Shown in pieces: positions 1 to 8,104 of a stretch of 64,000 nucleotides of DNA. The notes beneath the pieces were generated by a model. That model ran no database searches, was not told where the DNA came from, and was given only the letters and a program-made list of their open reading frames with translations. Origin of the DNA: DASQJJ01 sp035631115 (GTDB lineage Bacteria > Patescibacteriota > Microgenomatia > Levybacterales > UBA12049); contig DASQJJ010000006.1 in assembly GCA_035631115.1 (NCBI GenBank), positions 24,172 to 88,171 on the forward strand. Reading direction: 5' to 3'. A program made the position numbers and the translations under genes. Numbering within the stretch: position 1 is the stretch's first letter; each line of letters opens with the position of its first letter.

Positions 1-675
1 TAATACAAAAATACCAAGAAGCACGGGCAACATAACTACCAAAAACGCTGCTAAATCATAATGTCCTCCAAATGTTGAGGTAATTCGTGCTTCCTGAGGC
101 AGACATAACGCTAAGCCTTTTGCAAATTCCTCGTTACCTGTTTGGAAAGATGGAAAACAATATGAGAAATGCTCAAAAAATTTAGGGAATATACCCCACA
201 GCACTAAGTAAAACCGTTGCCCAAATCCGTACAAAACAACGGCAGAAAGCGCAATGCACGTAACAATAATAAAATCCCTAATGTCCTTTGCACTCCGAAT
301 AGTTGAAAAAGCAATAAAGAATAAAATCATATACTCTATTCTTCTTCCATATTCAAGAATTGCTAAATGTGGGAAAAATCCAACCAAATGTGGTCCAATA
401 AATACAAGCGAAATAAGAAGAGATATCAATCCAGAAAGCCAGTAGATAGCAACCGGGATACCTACGGGCAGAGGCAATTTTACTTTTCTTCGCAGAAGTT
501 GTACTAACCAAATAATAACAAGAGACGCAATAATAAAATCTTCAAGGCGAATGTACACCCATGTTCGGACGATGTGAATACTAGGAAGCTTTGGATAGAG
601 TTGGACAAATGCAAAAGTGAACAAAACACCAATTTTAAGAATAGTATTATCTAACCACGTTAAGAGCTTTTTCAT
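1..675 (-). CDS. O-antigen ligase/polymerase-like membrane protein, 3' part beyond window edge
   Basis: Reading from the ATG at 675, 225 codons stay open to the window edge, so the C-terminus is missing. The visible part is strongly hydrophobic, with likely membrane helices near residues 10-26, 43-62, 72-95, 135-155 and 208-225. The stretch EARITSTFGGHYDLAAFL (about 195-212) matches the Arg-containing loop followed by a helix in O-antigen ligase/Wzy-type proteins (PF04932-like). Such enzymes polymerise or transfer lipid-linked glycans on the outer face of the membrane. The gene overlaps the end of the upstream GT2 gene by 29 bp and is last in its minus-strand block within this window. The family call is fairly sure; ligase versus polymerase cannot be decided from this fragment. 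Confidence 0.7.
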   Translation of the reverse strand, partial: MKKLLTWLDNTILKIGVLFTFAFVQLYPKLPSIHIVRTWVYIRLEDFIIASLVIIWLVQLLRRKVKLPLPVGIPVAIYWLSGLISLLISLVFIGPHLVGFFPHLAILEYGRRIEYMILFFIAFSTIRSAKDIRDFIIVTCIALSAVVLYGFGQRFYLVLWGIFPKFFEHFSYCFPSFQTGNEEFAKGLALCLPQEARITSTFGGHYDLAAFLVVMLPVLLGIFVL

Positions 676-1528
676 AAGTTGACGAAAGATATTCGTTTTT
701 TATTAGCTTTCCTAATAATACCAGAATGCGTGCCTTAGTTTGAAGTAGGAGTTTTACAAGTACTTGCTGTGTTCTACTTTTATGCTTTTGGTAAAAATAG
801 AGGATTCCCTCATAAATATGAACAATCGCAAAGCTTCTACTACTACTTCCTTGGTCTTTGTGAATAATTTCTATTTCGGGAAAAGTCCAATTTGTTTTGC
901 CCATTAGGTGCACTCGATAACACAACTCCATATCTTCTGTATACATAAAAATCTTTTCATCAAATCCTTTTAATTTTTCAAAAAGTACTTTCGTCATCAT
1001 AAAGCATGCGCCTTTTACCCAATCTACTTGTTGAGGCTTTTGCTCTGTTGTTTTTGCAGAATCCAACCTTTCTTTGCCAAGAAGCAGTAATAATACTTGG
1101 GGTAAGGAATAGAATGCACCAAATGAGTGCTGCATTGTCCCATTTGGATTTTTTAAGACTCCACCCAATACACCAATCTCCTGATGCTCGCGGAGATAAC
1201 TCACCATACTTTCTAAGCCTTTCCCAACGACTGTATCGTTGTTGAGAAAAAGCAAATAGTCTCCTTTTGCATGAGCAGCGCCAAAATTATTTCCTCCACC
1301 AAATCCATTATTCTCTTTATGAGAAAGGACATGGACATTTTTATATTTTTCTTTCCTTATTTCTTTCTCAAGAATCTCCACCGAATCATCTTGAGAAAAA
1401 TTATCTACAATAATAAGCTCGAATTCGTCTTTCTCGAAATGTCCCTTATACTCTTTATAAAGAGATTGCATACATACTATCGTCAGTAAAGGTTTTTTGT
1501 AATTAATCGTAATAATGGATAGATGCAT
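647..1528 (-). CDS. GT2 family glycosyltransferase, rhamnosyltransferase-like (WbbL type)
   Basis: A 293-residue GT-A enzyme. It opens with the beta strand LSIITINYKKP, followed by ELIIVDN and then LLFLNNDT (about 105), the NND form of the DxD motif seen in WbbL-like rhamnosyltransferases. GFDEKIFMYTEDMELCYR carries the ED pair that places the catalytic base. No membrane segment is obvious, so it probably works on lipid-linked acceptor at the inner face. A longer reading frame begins at 1621, but its first 31 residues would overlap the acetyltransferase gene and precede the fold. The ATG at 1528 lies 4 bp after that gene's stop and is preferred. The donor sugar is not determinable. Confidence 0.88.
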   Translation of the reverse strand: MHLSIITINYKKPLLTIVCMQSLYKEYKGHFEKDEFELIIVDNFSQDDSVEILEKEIRKEKYKNVHVLSHKENNGFGGGNNFGAAHAKGDYLLFLNNDTVVGKGLESMVSYLREHQEIGVLGGVLKNPNGTMQHSFGAFYSLPQVLLLLLGKERLDSAKTTEQKPQQVDWVKGACFMMTKVLFEKLKGFDEKIFMYTEDMELCYRVHLMGKTNWTFPEIEIIHKDQGSSSRSFAIVHIYEGILYFYQKHKSRTQQVLVKLLLQTKARILVLLGKLIKNEYLSSTYEKALNVVR

Positions 1529-1532
1529 AGAA

Positions 1533-2126
1533 TTAGCGAAACAAAGCAGCTCGACCGAGTTTGTAGGTAAAATTATGAAGATTTCTTTTTCTAATTTCTT
1601 TTGCTGGTACTCCGCCGACAATAGAATTTTCCTCTACGTCTTTTGTTACAACAGCACCTGCTCCAACTACTGCACCCTTTGCAATATGGACACCTGGTAA
1701 AATTATTGCACGAGGACCAATAAATACATAATCGTCAATGATAACTTCGCCTGTTATTGCTCTAAAATCTTCTCTCTCTATATCATGCTGGGCGTTATAA
1801 ATCATTACCTCACTGGCAATATCTACATGATTTCCAATGGATAATTTTGCTCTTCCATCCAGTACCACATTCTCTCCAATAATTGTATCTTCCCCAAGGG
1901 ACACATTTCTTGTGTCATAAAAAACAGCGCCAATATGAATTGCAGACCCTTTGCCTATTTTTACACCACCAAGACGATAAAAGAATCGTCTTACATGGTG
2001 AGATGGTACATATCCTACAAATCTAACAACCATCATTTCAAATTCTAAATCCATTGCGTCCATACGCCTCAGCAATTTAACCACTATTTCTTTTAAAGAT
2101 AATGTTTTACCGTTTCTGTCTTTCAT
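1533..2126 (-). CDS. Left-handed beta-helix (hexapeptide) acyltransferase, WcaF/NodL-like
   Basis: A 197-residue protein. From about residue 50 it is made of hexapeptide repeats of the [LIV]-G-x-x-x-x type, for example IGENVVLDG, IDDYVFIGPRAIILPG and AVVGAGAVVTKDV. NAQHDIE supplies the catalytic His of sugar O-acetyltransferases. IVGGVPAKEIRKR near the C-terminus is the usual end of the trimeric LbH acetyltransferases. It probably moves acetyl from acetyl-CoA to a sugar hydroxyl before export. About 50 N-terminal residues are not helix repeats (YVPSHHVRRFFYRLGG). Upstream lies a short G+C-rich spacer with no clear ribosome binding site. Confidence 0.85.
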   Translation of the reverse strand: MKDRNGKTLSLKEIVVKLLRRMDAMDLEFEMMVVRFVGYVPSHHVRRFFYRLGGVKIGKGSAIHIGAVFYDTRNVSLGEDTIIGENVVLDGRAKLSIGNHVDIASEVMIYNAQHDIEREDFRAITGEVIIDDYVFIGPRAIILPGVHIAKGAVVGAGAVVTKDVEENSIVGGVPAKEIRKRNLHNFTYKLGRAALFR

Positions 2127-2136
2127 AATTTTGTTC

Positions 2137-2160
2137 GGGGTCCTGTCGACTCGTCACCCC
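2137..2160. repeat. G+C-rich imperfect inverted repeat in the 2127-2161 spacer
   Basis: The 24-bp stretch starts GGGGT and ends ACCCC, with a GTCGAC palindrome inside. It is far richer in G+C than its AT-rich surroundings. It fills most of the 35-bp gap between a GT4 stop and the acetyltransferase ATG. It could be a small hairpin, a regulatory site or a copy of a dispersed repeat. There is no T run after it on either strand, so it does not look like an intrinsic terminator. Confidence 0.35.
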
Positions 2161-2161
2161 T

Positions 2162-3286
2162 CTATGCTTTATTATTGCTTGCCACTTGTTGTAAAACTTC
2201 TAGTGTTTCTTTTGCTGTTTTTTCCCAAGAAAATTTCTTCACCTGCTCAAACCCTTTTTTTACCATTTCCTCTCGTAATTTTGGATTGTCTAGTAATTTT
2301 TGTATTGCTTTCGTAATCTCATTAACATCTTCTGGGTTAACATAGAGAGCGCCGTCTCCTCCAGCTTCTGGTAACGAAGAGACATTACTGGTAATAACTG
2401 GCGTACCATATTTCATTGCCTCAACAACAGGCAGCCCAAATCCTTCATACAGACTTGGCAAAACAAACATCATTGCATGCTTATAAAGCGAAGGCAAATC
2501 GTCATTGCCTACAAATTCCAAGAATTTTACATCCTCTTCAACTCCAAATTTTTGTGGTGCAGCAAGAATCTCTTCATATAACCATCCCTTTTTCCCAACA
2601 ATCACGAGCTCTATCTTCTTTTCTTCATTATTTTTTAACATACTAAATGCCTCTATGAGTCGTGCAATATTTTTCCTTGGCTGAAGTGTCCCAACGAATA
2701 ATATGTAGTTTTCGCCAATCCCAAACTTTTTCTGCATGTCTTTTTTATTAACTGCATTATTCATATTGCTTAATTCATTTTTTATTCCTGGATACGTTAC
2801 GACCACCTTTTTTGGATTTTTTTGATACATCTGAATTATATCATTTCTTGATGCATTGCTTATGGTAAAGACACGCGATGCATTTTTTACTGAGTACTTC
2901 GTCCAGGACGTTAACTGGTACAAATCTCTTCTTGCAAAAAGCTCTGGAAAATGAAGATATGACACATCCATTACGGCAATTGCTGTTGGTATTGGGCAAA
3001 ATCGCGGCGCATAATGAGTCGGTGAAAAAAATACATCTGGACGGGGAAAGTGAGTAAATAAGTATAACGGAAGACCTATCTGTGTCCATAGTTTTTTTGG
3101 ACCAACAAGAACATATTTCCATCCAGGTCTTTGTTTGGGCATATCTTCCCGGGGTGGATGTTTTAAATAAATATGGAATTCAATTGAGGCTGTTTTGTAA
3201 AACTGGAGAAGCAGCTGATATGCATATTCTCCTATTCCTACTCTATTCTGCTGATTTGCCTCATTTCCATCTATACCAATAATCAT
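2162..3286 (-). CDS. GT4 family glycosyltransferase
   Basis: A complete 374-residue GT-B enzyme. The N-terminal domain starts MIIGIDGNEAN with the Gly-rich acceptor loop VGIGEYAYQLL. TYPGIKNE (about 165) is the interdomain linker. The C-terminal Rossmann domain opens with FVGTLQPRKNIARLIEAF, and EGFGLPVVEAM supplies the EX7E pair that binds the nucleotide-sugar. These features match retaining GT4 mannosyl/glucosyltransferases acting in the cytoplasm. It sits 3 bp downstream of a gene encoding only the first half of a related GT4 protein. The donor sugar is unknown. Confidence 0.9.
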   Translation of the reverse strand: MIIGIDGNEANQQNRVGIGEYAYQLLLQFYKTASIEFHIYLKHPPREDMPKQRPGWKYVLVGPKKLWTQIGLPLYLFTHFPRPDVFFSPTHYAPRFCPIPTAIAVMDVSYLHFPELFARRDLYQLTSWTKYSVKNASRVFTISNASRNDIIQMYQKNPKKVVVTYPGIKNELSNMNNAVNKKDMQKKFGIGENYILFVGTLQPRKNIARLIEAFSMLKNNEEKKIELVIVGKKGWLYEEILAAPQKFGVEEDVKFLEFVGNDDLPSLYKHAMMFVLPSLYEGFGLPVVEAMKYGTPVITSNVSSLPEAGGDGALYVNPEDVNEITKAIQKLLDNPKLREEMVKKGFEQVKKFSWEKTAKETLEVLQQVASNNKA

Positions 3287-3289
3287 ATT

Positions 3290-3820
3290 TTATATTCCAG
3301 GATAAATTACCGCTAATCGCTTTTCTGGGATACCCAGTATTTCCATAGCATCTTTTTTTGTTGCTTTCGAGATGCAGATAATTCTCTCCACTTCTTTTTT
3401 AACCCACTCTAATCTTGCTTTCTGAACTTTCACTATCTTCGCGTCTGTTTCTTGTGGGTATGTGTATACAATCATGTCGTACAAAATGGTAACTTTCTTT
3501 GCTTTGGTTGGAGGCTGTGTCCAATCGGATGAAATAAATACATCTACCGGACCAATAAGCCATTCTATCGGTACAAGATGTAGTTTGTTCCAAAGAATAT
3601 TTAAAAAGGTTGGTGGAAATTTAAAAATTTTAAATTGAACTTTTGAATTTGATTGAAAATTAAAAATTGAAAATTGAAAATTTTTCCGCATTGAGGAATA
3701 GAAAAGAATATACTCGTTTTCTTTATCCTGTTGAACCAAGTTCTGAACAAGATTAGTAAGGTATGTTGCCACCCCTGTCCCCTGATAGGCTAGTTGAGAA
3801 ATATCTATTCCAATTTTCAT
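3290..3820 (-). CDS. N-terminal half of a GT4 glycosyltransferase (C-terminal donor domain missing)
   Basis: A 176-residue product covering only the first Rossmann domain of a GT4 enzyme. It has MKIGIDISQLAYQGTGVATYL at the start and ERIICISKATKKDAMEILG before the end. It stops at AVIYPGI, exactly where GT4 proteins enter the linker to the second domain, so the EX7E donor site is absent. Residues 47-68 (within RKNFQFSIFNFQSNSK and onward) are encoded by a low-complexity AT repeat. It overlaps the upstream small gene by 4 bp. It may be a decayed gene or a stand-alone acceptor-domain subunit, as Alg14 is to Alg13; the sequence cannot tell which. Confidence 0.7.
   Translation of the reverse strand: MKIGIDISQLAYQGTGVATYLTNLVQNLVQQDKENEYILFYSSMRKNFQFSIFNFQSNSKVQFKIFKFPPTFLNILWNKLHLVPIEWLIGPVDVFISSDWTQPPTKAKKVTILYDMIVYTYPQETDAKIVKVQKARLEWVKKEVERIICISKATKKDAMEILGIPEKRLAVIYPGI
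3620..3685 (-). repeat. In-frame AT-rich mini-repeat (copy R1)
   Basis: A stretch of GAAAATT/GAAATTT-like units (plus-strand view) inside the truncated GT4 gene. Read on the coding strand it gives Phe/Asn/Lys/Gln/Ser-rich residues 47-68 without breaking the frame. The core TGATTGAAAATTAAAAATTG recurs almost unchanged, in the same orientation relative to the coding strand, at 5843-5906. Confidence 0.75.
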
Positions 3821-4038
3821 ATCTTCTTTTTATTGTGAAGCAAAAAAAGAAAAATTGCCAGAAGTAAGCATATACCACCATAGTAGGTAAATCTTTCCGC
3901 AGTAAAAAATACCCAGGAAGCAAAAAGCGGCATAGAAATAACTATACATCCTAACCCAGCTGCTACTACATAATAAGGATTTCTCTTCCAAAGAAGGAAA
4001 GCGAGAAAAATAACAAAGATAATATCCTGAATTTTCAT
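3817..4038 (-). CDS. Small three-helix membrane protein
   Basis: A 73-residue protein, nearly all hydrophobic. Helices are likely at about residues 4-17, 22-45 and 52-67, and the tail is basic (HNKKKI). It overlaps both the upstream GT2 gene and the downstream GT4 fragment by 4 bp (ATGA), so translation is probably coupled to both. I do not recognise a named family. The setting, directly after a polytopic DPM/GtrB-type GT2, suggests a partner of that enzyme or a small flippase-like helper. This is inference. Confidence 0.6.
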   Translation of the reverse strand: MKIQDIIFVIFLAFLLWKRNPYYVVAAGLGCIVISMPLFASWVFFTAERFTYYGGICLLLAIFLFLLHNKKKI

Positions 4039-5006
4039 GTACCAATAACGATTTCTTCTTTACTTCTTGTATCACTCCTATACCTCAAGCGGAAATGTGT
4101 TGCATGATCTACGGTAGAAAATCGTGTCATGGTATTAAGAAAAAGATCTGCCAAAAATCCTGCAACAAGCACTTGAAGTCCTGCCAACAACAAAACTATT
4201 CCCAAAAAAAGCAAAGGTCTTGTTCCTATAGAATGTCCAGAGAAATGCACAAAAGAAAGGTAAACCAAAACGATAATGCCAATAAAAGAGAGAATACCTC
4301 CTAGCATACCAAAGAAGTGCAAAGGTCTTCTTCCATACTTTGTTAGGAAAAGCATAGTAAGAATATCTGGTAAATCTTTCCACAATTTCGAAAATCCATA
4401 CTTTGATTTACCATATGCCCTTTCGCTATGGGCAACAGCAACCTCTGTAACAATAAATCCTTCTCCAAAAACAAGGAGTGGAATAAAGCGATGCATTCCT
4501 CCATATAGACGAAGACTCTTTGCTGCATCACTTGTGTAGAGTTTAAGACCACAATTGTAGTCGTGAAGTTGCAATCCCCAAAAAATGCTTGCAAAAAAAT
4601 TAAATAACCTTGATGAAACCACTTTTTGTATTGGATCTTTTCTTTTTTTTCTCCATCCACAGACAAGGTCGTATCCTTCTCTTGCTTTTTTATAGAGTGT
4701 TTGGATTTCCTCTGGTCTATCTTGTAAATCCGCATCGAGAGTAACAATATATTCTCCTTTTGCCATTTGAAATCCAAGCGTTAATGCTTCTGATTTTCCC
4801 TGATTTTTCCTAAAGGAAAAGAGTTTTATTTTTTTATCTCTCTGAGTCATTTTCTTAAGAAAATCAAGACTTCCATCTGTAGACCCATCATCAATGAAAA
4901 GTATTTCGTATTGCTTGTCTAGTTTCTGCAGGGCTTTTTGCAATTCTGGAAGAAAGTGGGGCAGACTCTCGTATTCATTAAAAACAGGAATAACTGCACT
5001 AATCAT
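4035..5006 (-). CDS. Polyprenyl-phosphate glycosyltransferase, GT2 (DPM1/GtrB/ArnC-like) with C-terminal membrane helices
   Basis: A 323-residue protein. The GT-A domain shows SAVIPVFNE, ILFIDDGSTDGS and IVTLDADLQDRPEEI (DxD). DYNCGLKLY (about 150) is the usual signature of the DPM/GtrB group. Two membrane helices follow at roughly residues 230-255 and 262-290. Such enzymes load a hexose or aminosugar from a nucleotide donor onto polyprenyl phosphate at the inner membrane. The lipid-linked sugar is then used by GT-C enzymes, and a YfhO-like protein is the next gene upstream (4-bp overlap). The sugar is not identifiable. Confidence 0.9.
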   Translation of the reverse strand: MISAVIPVFNEYESLPHFLPELQKALQKLDKQYEILFIDDGSTDGSLDFLKKMTQRDKKIKLFSFRKNQGKSEALTLGFQMAKGEYIVTLDADLQDRPEEIQTLYKKAREGYDLVCGWRKKRKDPIQKVVSSRLFNFFASIFWGLQLHDYNCGLKLYTSDAAKSLRLYGGMHRFIPLLVFGEGFIVTEVAVAHSERAYGKSKYGFSKLWKDLPDILTMLFLTKYGRRPLHFFGMLGGILSFIGIIVLVYLSFVHFSGHSIGTRPLLFLGIVLLLAGLQVLVAGFLADLFLNTMTRFSTVDHATHFRLRYRSDTRSKEEIVIGT

Positions 5007-7063
5007 CCTTGTATTTTACCATTTTTACCCATAAATAAGCCAGCATATCCAAAAAGTACCAGTAATCCTGCCACAATAAGAGTGGCTATACTTATTTGTA
5101 CTCCCTGCTCTACCCATTGCTGAGGCTTGTACACAATAGTTATGTCGTAATTTCCATCTTTGGGCAAGATGAAGCTATTAAATCTTTTGTCAAAGAGTGT
5201 GGAGTCAATCGATTTTCCTCCCACTTGTGCCTGCCAGAATGGGTCGTACATATCCGAGAAAATAAGCATTTCCCCTTTTGTAACATTTTGCACATTAACA
5301 GCATATTGAGTTGTTGCATTTTGCATAAAAAAACTTTTTCCTTGCCCTGTCAGCCAAAAATGATTCTTTACTTGACTCAGGGCGAATACATGTATTTTTC
5401 CAAAACCATTAAGTTCAGTAAGATACGACAATCTACGTACTTCTCTTACAGTATCCAAATAAACTTTCTGGTCGTATTTTCTATCGGTGAGAAAAAACTC
5501 ACCCTGACTATCATATGGGACCACGACATACCCAATACTTGCTTCTCGCAATTCATTCTCTGTTTTGTTTTCATGTAATGCATCTAACACTCCGGATATA
5601 CTTGCAACGTTAAAAAAGTTATACGCGTCAACAGAAGGATGATTTTCCGAAATGTGTGCACCGAATTTTTGTGGTTGTGGTACCCAAAGTATGCGGCCAA
5701 AACTACTTTGATTATTTAAAAATGTGTCAAGCGTAGTATATTCCTTAGGAAAAGTATGTTGCTGAAATGTCCCCCCAAGCTGTCCAACAACAGCTGGCCG
5801 AACTAGAAAAACCAGACAGCCTACGAAAAGTAAGAAAAACATAATTTGAAAATTGAAAATTTTTGGTTTGATTGAAAATTTAAAATTGAAAGTTGAAAAT
5901 TTTTCTTTTTGAGATAACCAATTAGATGTTTTAAAAATAGTAAATGGAATCAATACCGAATATGATATTGCAATTATCATGTACCACTTGGTCGGGTCTC
6001 GAAACATAATAAAACCAGGTACATGATCAAAAAGCCAAATGTACGTATTGCCAAATGGATCATTTGCGCCTTTTGCCAGAAATACTCCAAGCAGTCCAAT
6101 TAATGAAAAGAATAAAATAGCTAGTTTTTCTTTCTTTTGCTTGATATCTATGAAAAATAATGATCCAAAGGCAAGAATCGGGAGCAAAAGAAATTCCCAC
6201 CTCATAAAATGAGTAAAACCAAATATATTTTCAGGCCAATTTGGATGCAAAAGACCTAGCGCATCCTCAAATTTTGCAAAACTAAAAAATTGAATTGATT
6301 TTGAAGATGTGTAAATATCACCAAATTGACGAATTGCCTTCCCATGCGTAAGAAGTGTTGGTAAGAGCCAAAATGCATGGAGACCAATAATAAGTATTCC
6401 GGAAAGAGTAAAAAGAAGGAAATATTTTTTTACTTTTTCTCCAGTGAGGCCTGGTAATTCAAAAACGAATCTCAGCGTGAGAAGAAAAAGCAGTATATAT
6501 CCAATACGGATATCTAAAAGAAAAATAAGAGAAAAAACCAAAGAAAAAATAACTGCACTTCTCAGTGTAATTTTTTGAAGGAGTTCTTCGAATGCGATAA
6601 AACCAAATGGAGCAAGACTGTAGGATAAGGCAATACCTGTTTGGCCTCCTCCTACTAAAAGAAGTGCATATGTGTTGGCGATATAAAGAAACCCCGCCAA
6701 AAGAGCAAAAACCTTTGACTTAAAAAAATAAAAATACAGAGACCATGCAGAAAGAAAACCAAAAAGAAGATATGGCCAAAACCAAAATATTTTTTCATAC
6801 CAATTCCAACCTAGAAAGAGTGCCGTTTTTATTGTGGCAAGAAAATAAGATTCTAACCATAGCGTTGATAAATTGCTTGCACCCATTCCCATATGTCTTC
6901 CATCCCATGCAGGGAGATTGTTAATGTCAAGAATTGCTCGGTTCCAATAATAAACCCAGTCTCCACTTACGAGTAAATTCCCGGAAAACCAATTTTTGAA
7001 GACAAGCAGCAGGGGTATAAAAATAACAACAAAAAGAATAAATGTACCCAAGAATTTTTTCAT
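5003..7063 (-). CDS. YfhO-like/GT-C-like giant membrane protein
   Basis: A 686-residue polytopic protein with about a dozen hydrophobic helices. After the first helix comes an outer loop with LLVSGDWVYYWN and NLPAWDGRHMGMGASNLS, equivalent to the LPLWNPY-type loop of YfhO proteins. Near the C-terminus a soluble module (FWQAQVGGKSIDSTLFDKRF, then KDGNYDITIVYKPQQW) is followed by a last helix. This module recurs in seven other proteins of the window. YfhO relatives are thought to glycosylate lipid-linked or wall polymers from polyprenyl-phosphate sugars. A low-complexity repeat is inserted in frame in a loop between two helices (coding region 5843-5906). It is translationally coupled to the DPM-like GT2. 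Confidence 0.75.
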   Translation of the reverse strand: MKKFLGTFILFVVIFIPLLLVFKNWFSGNLLVSGDWVYYWNRAILDINNLPAWDGRHMGMGASNLSTLWLESYFLATIKTALFLGWNWYEKIFWFWPYLLFGFLSAWSLYFYFFKSKVFALLAGFLYIANTYALLLVGGGQTGIALSYSLAPFGFIAFEELLQKITLRSAVIFSLVFSLIFLLDIRIGYILLFLLTLRFVFELPGLTGEKVKKYFLLFTLSGILIIGLHAFWLLPTLLTHGKAIRQFGDIYTSSKSIQFFSFAKFEDALGLLHPNWPENIFGFTHFMRWEFLLLPILAFGSLFFIDIKQKKEKLAILFFSLIGLLGVFLAKGANDPFGNTYIWLFDHVPGFIMFRDPTKWYMIIAISYSVLIPFTIFKTSNWLSQKEKFSTFNFKFSIKPKIFNFQIMFFLLFVGCLVFLVRPAVVGQLGGTFQQHTFPKEYTTLDTFLNNQSSFGRILWVPQPQKFGAHISENHPSVDAYNFFNVASISGVLDALHENKTENELREASIGYVVVPYDSQGEFFLTDRKYDQKVYLDTVREVRRLSYLTELNGFGKIHVFALSQVKNHFWLTGQGKSFFMQNATTQYAVNVQNVTKGEMLIFSDMYDPFWQAQVGGKSIDSTLFDKRFNSFILPKDGNYDITIVYKPQQWVEQGVQISIATLIVAGLLVLFGYAGLFMGKNGKIQG
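5843..5906 (-). repeat. In-frame AT-rich mini-repeat (copy R2)
   Basis: The same kind of unit as at 3620-3685, in the same orientation relative to the coding strand. It encodes FSTFNFKFSIKPKIFNFQI in a loop between two predicted membrane helices of the YfhO-like protein. The reading frame stays open. By eye the 40-bp core differs from R1 at only a few positions. Confidence 0.75.
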
Positions 7064-7069
7064 GTATTT

Positions 7070-8104
7070 TTAGAAACCTCTTACAGTATATACCTGTTTT
7101 AGGGTCTTGGAATATTCCTTTACTCTTCCTCGTCCTTTTACATTTTGAATATATATGTCTCTTACTAATTTTAAAACAAATTTCGGAGTGCAATATGCTG
7201 CAATAAGAGTTGCCCAATAACGCATAGACCATGTATATGAAGGATTAAGCTCTCTAAGTCTTTTAGCGTACTTAAGAAGATTGCTATTGTTTGAGTTGTA
7301 TTTAATTATTGCTAAAAAATTAACATTTATTGCAACCTGCCTATTCAGTGTTTTTCTATAACATTTTTCTCCTGCCACTTTTCGGATAACTTCATATACT
7401 TTTTCCCATGATAACTTACCATTTACAACAAAATGTGCTGGGTGTTTGTCTTGATGAGACCAGGAAGCAACAATAGAATGAGAGTACAAGAAAAAGCCTC
7501 CTTGTGCCTCAAGACTTCTAAAACATATTTCAAACCATGGAATAAATTCTGAATCGATTATGGAAATTCTTTTGGGATATATATTTTTAAAAACGATTCC
7601 TGTTATAAAGTGCAGATCAATTTTATCTATATAATCAACCGCTTCCTCAGGACTTGCATGGGCCTTAAATGCAAGGTCTTTCGTAATAAATTTGTTTCTT
7701 ACGTAGTCAAATATATCTTTCTTGTCAAAGGTTTGATAGACATAATTAATTCGAATAAGTCCATAATTATACTTTTTAATAAGGTCGTATGTCTTCTGTA
7801 GAACATCATCATACAAAAGATAATCATCATCACCGTGAAGAAATACATATTCTCCTCTTACATATTCCAAAACTTTTCCAATATTTTTGACAGCTCCAAG
7901 ATTTTTCTTATTACGGTAATAACGAATTCTCTTATCCTTAAGGGACATGATGCGTTTTTGCGTTTCGTCTGTTGACCCATCGTCACAGACAATAACTTCA
8001 AAATCCTTGAATGACTGCGCAAGGATCCTTTTTACTGCAAACTCTACATCTTCTGCTCTATTGTAGGTTGCGATGGGTATTGAAAAAAATGGTCTTTTAT
8101 TCAT
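7070..8104 (-). CDS. GT2 family glycosyltransferase
   Basis: A 344-residue protein with a standard GT-A domain: FSIPIATYNRAEDVE at the start, VIVCDDGSTDETQKR, NLGAVKNIG, and YVFLHGDDDYLL, where DDD serves as the metal-binding DxD. The C-terminal part (from about residue 190) is a soluble helical region rich in Lys and Tyr with no membrane helix. It is probably an inverting transferase acting on a lipid-linked acceptor in the cytoplasm. It follows the APH-like kinase gene with an 8-bp overlap. The donor is unknown. Confidence 0.85.
   Translation of the reverse strand: MNKRPFFSIPIATYNRAEDVEFAVKRILAQSFKDFEVIVCDDGSTDETQKRIMSLKDKRIRYYRNKKNLGAVKNIGKVLEYVRGEYVFLHGDDDYLLYDDVLQKTYDLIKKYNYGLIRINYVYQTFDKKDIFDYVRNKFITKDLAFKAHASPEEAVDYIDKIDLHFITGIVFKNIYPKRISIIDSEFIPWFEICFRSLEAQGGFFLYSHSIVASWSHQDKHPAHFVVNGKLSWEKVYEVIRKVAGEKCYRKTLNRQVAINVNFLAIIKYNSNNSNLLKYAKRLRELNPSYTWSMRYWATLIAAYCTPKFVLKLVRDIYIQNVKGRGRVKEYSKTLKQVYTVRGF

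Noticed and set aside
3290..3300. A frameshift or sequencing error explaining the truncated GT4
   Set aside because: The base after the stop leads straight into the next gene's start, and no second-domain sequence follows in any frame before that complete gene.
4035..4038. Alternative genetic code with TGA as Gly or Trp
   Set aside because: Many genes end in TGA within ATGA overlaps that match family ends, and no conserved position requires TGA read-through.
4343..4777. A 144-codon frame on the minus strand
   Set aside because: It is another frame of the DPM-like GT2 gene, which has clear family motifs in the chosen frame.
5096..5578. A 160-codon open frame on the plus strand
   Set aside because: It lies entirely antisense to the YfhO-like gene; its product has no recognisable domain and no ribosome site or promoter.
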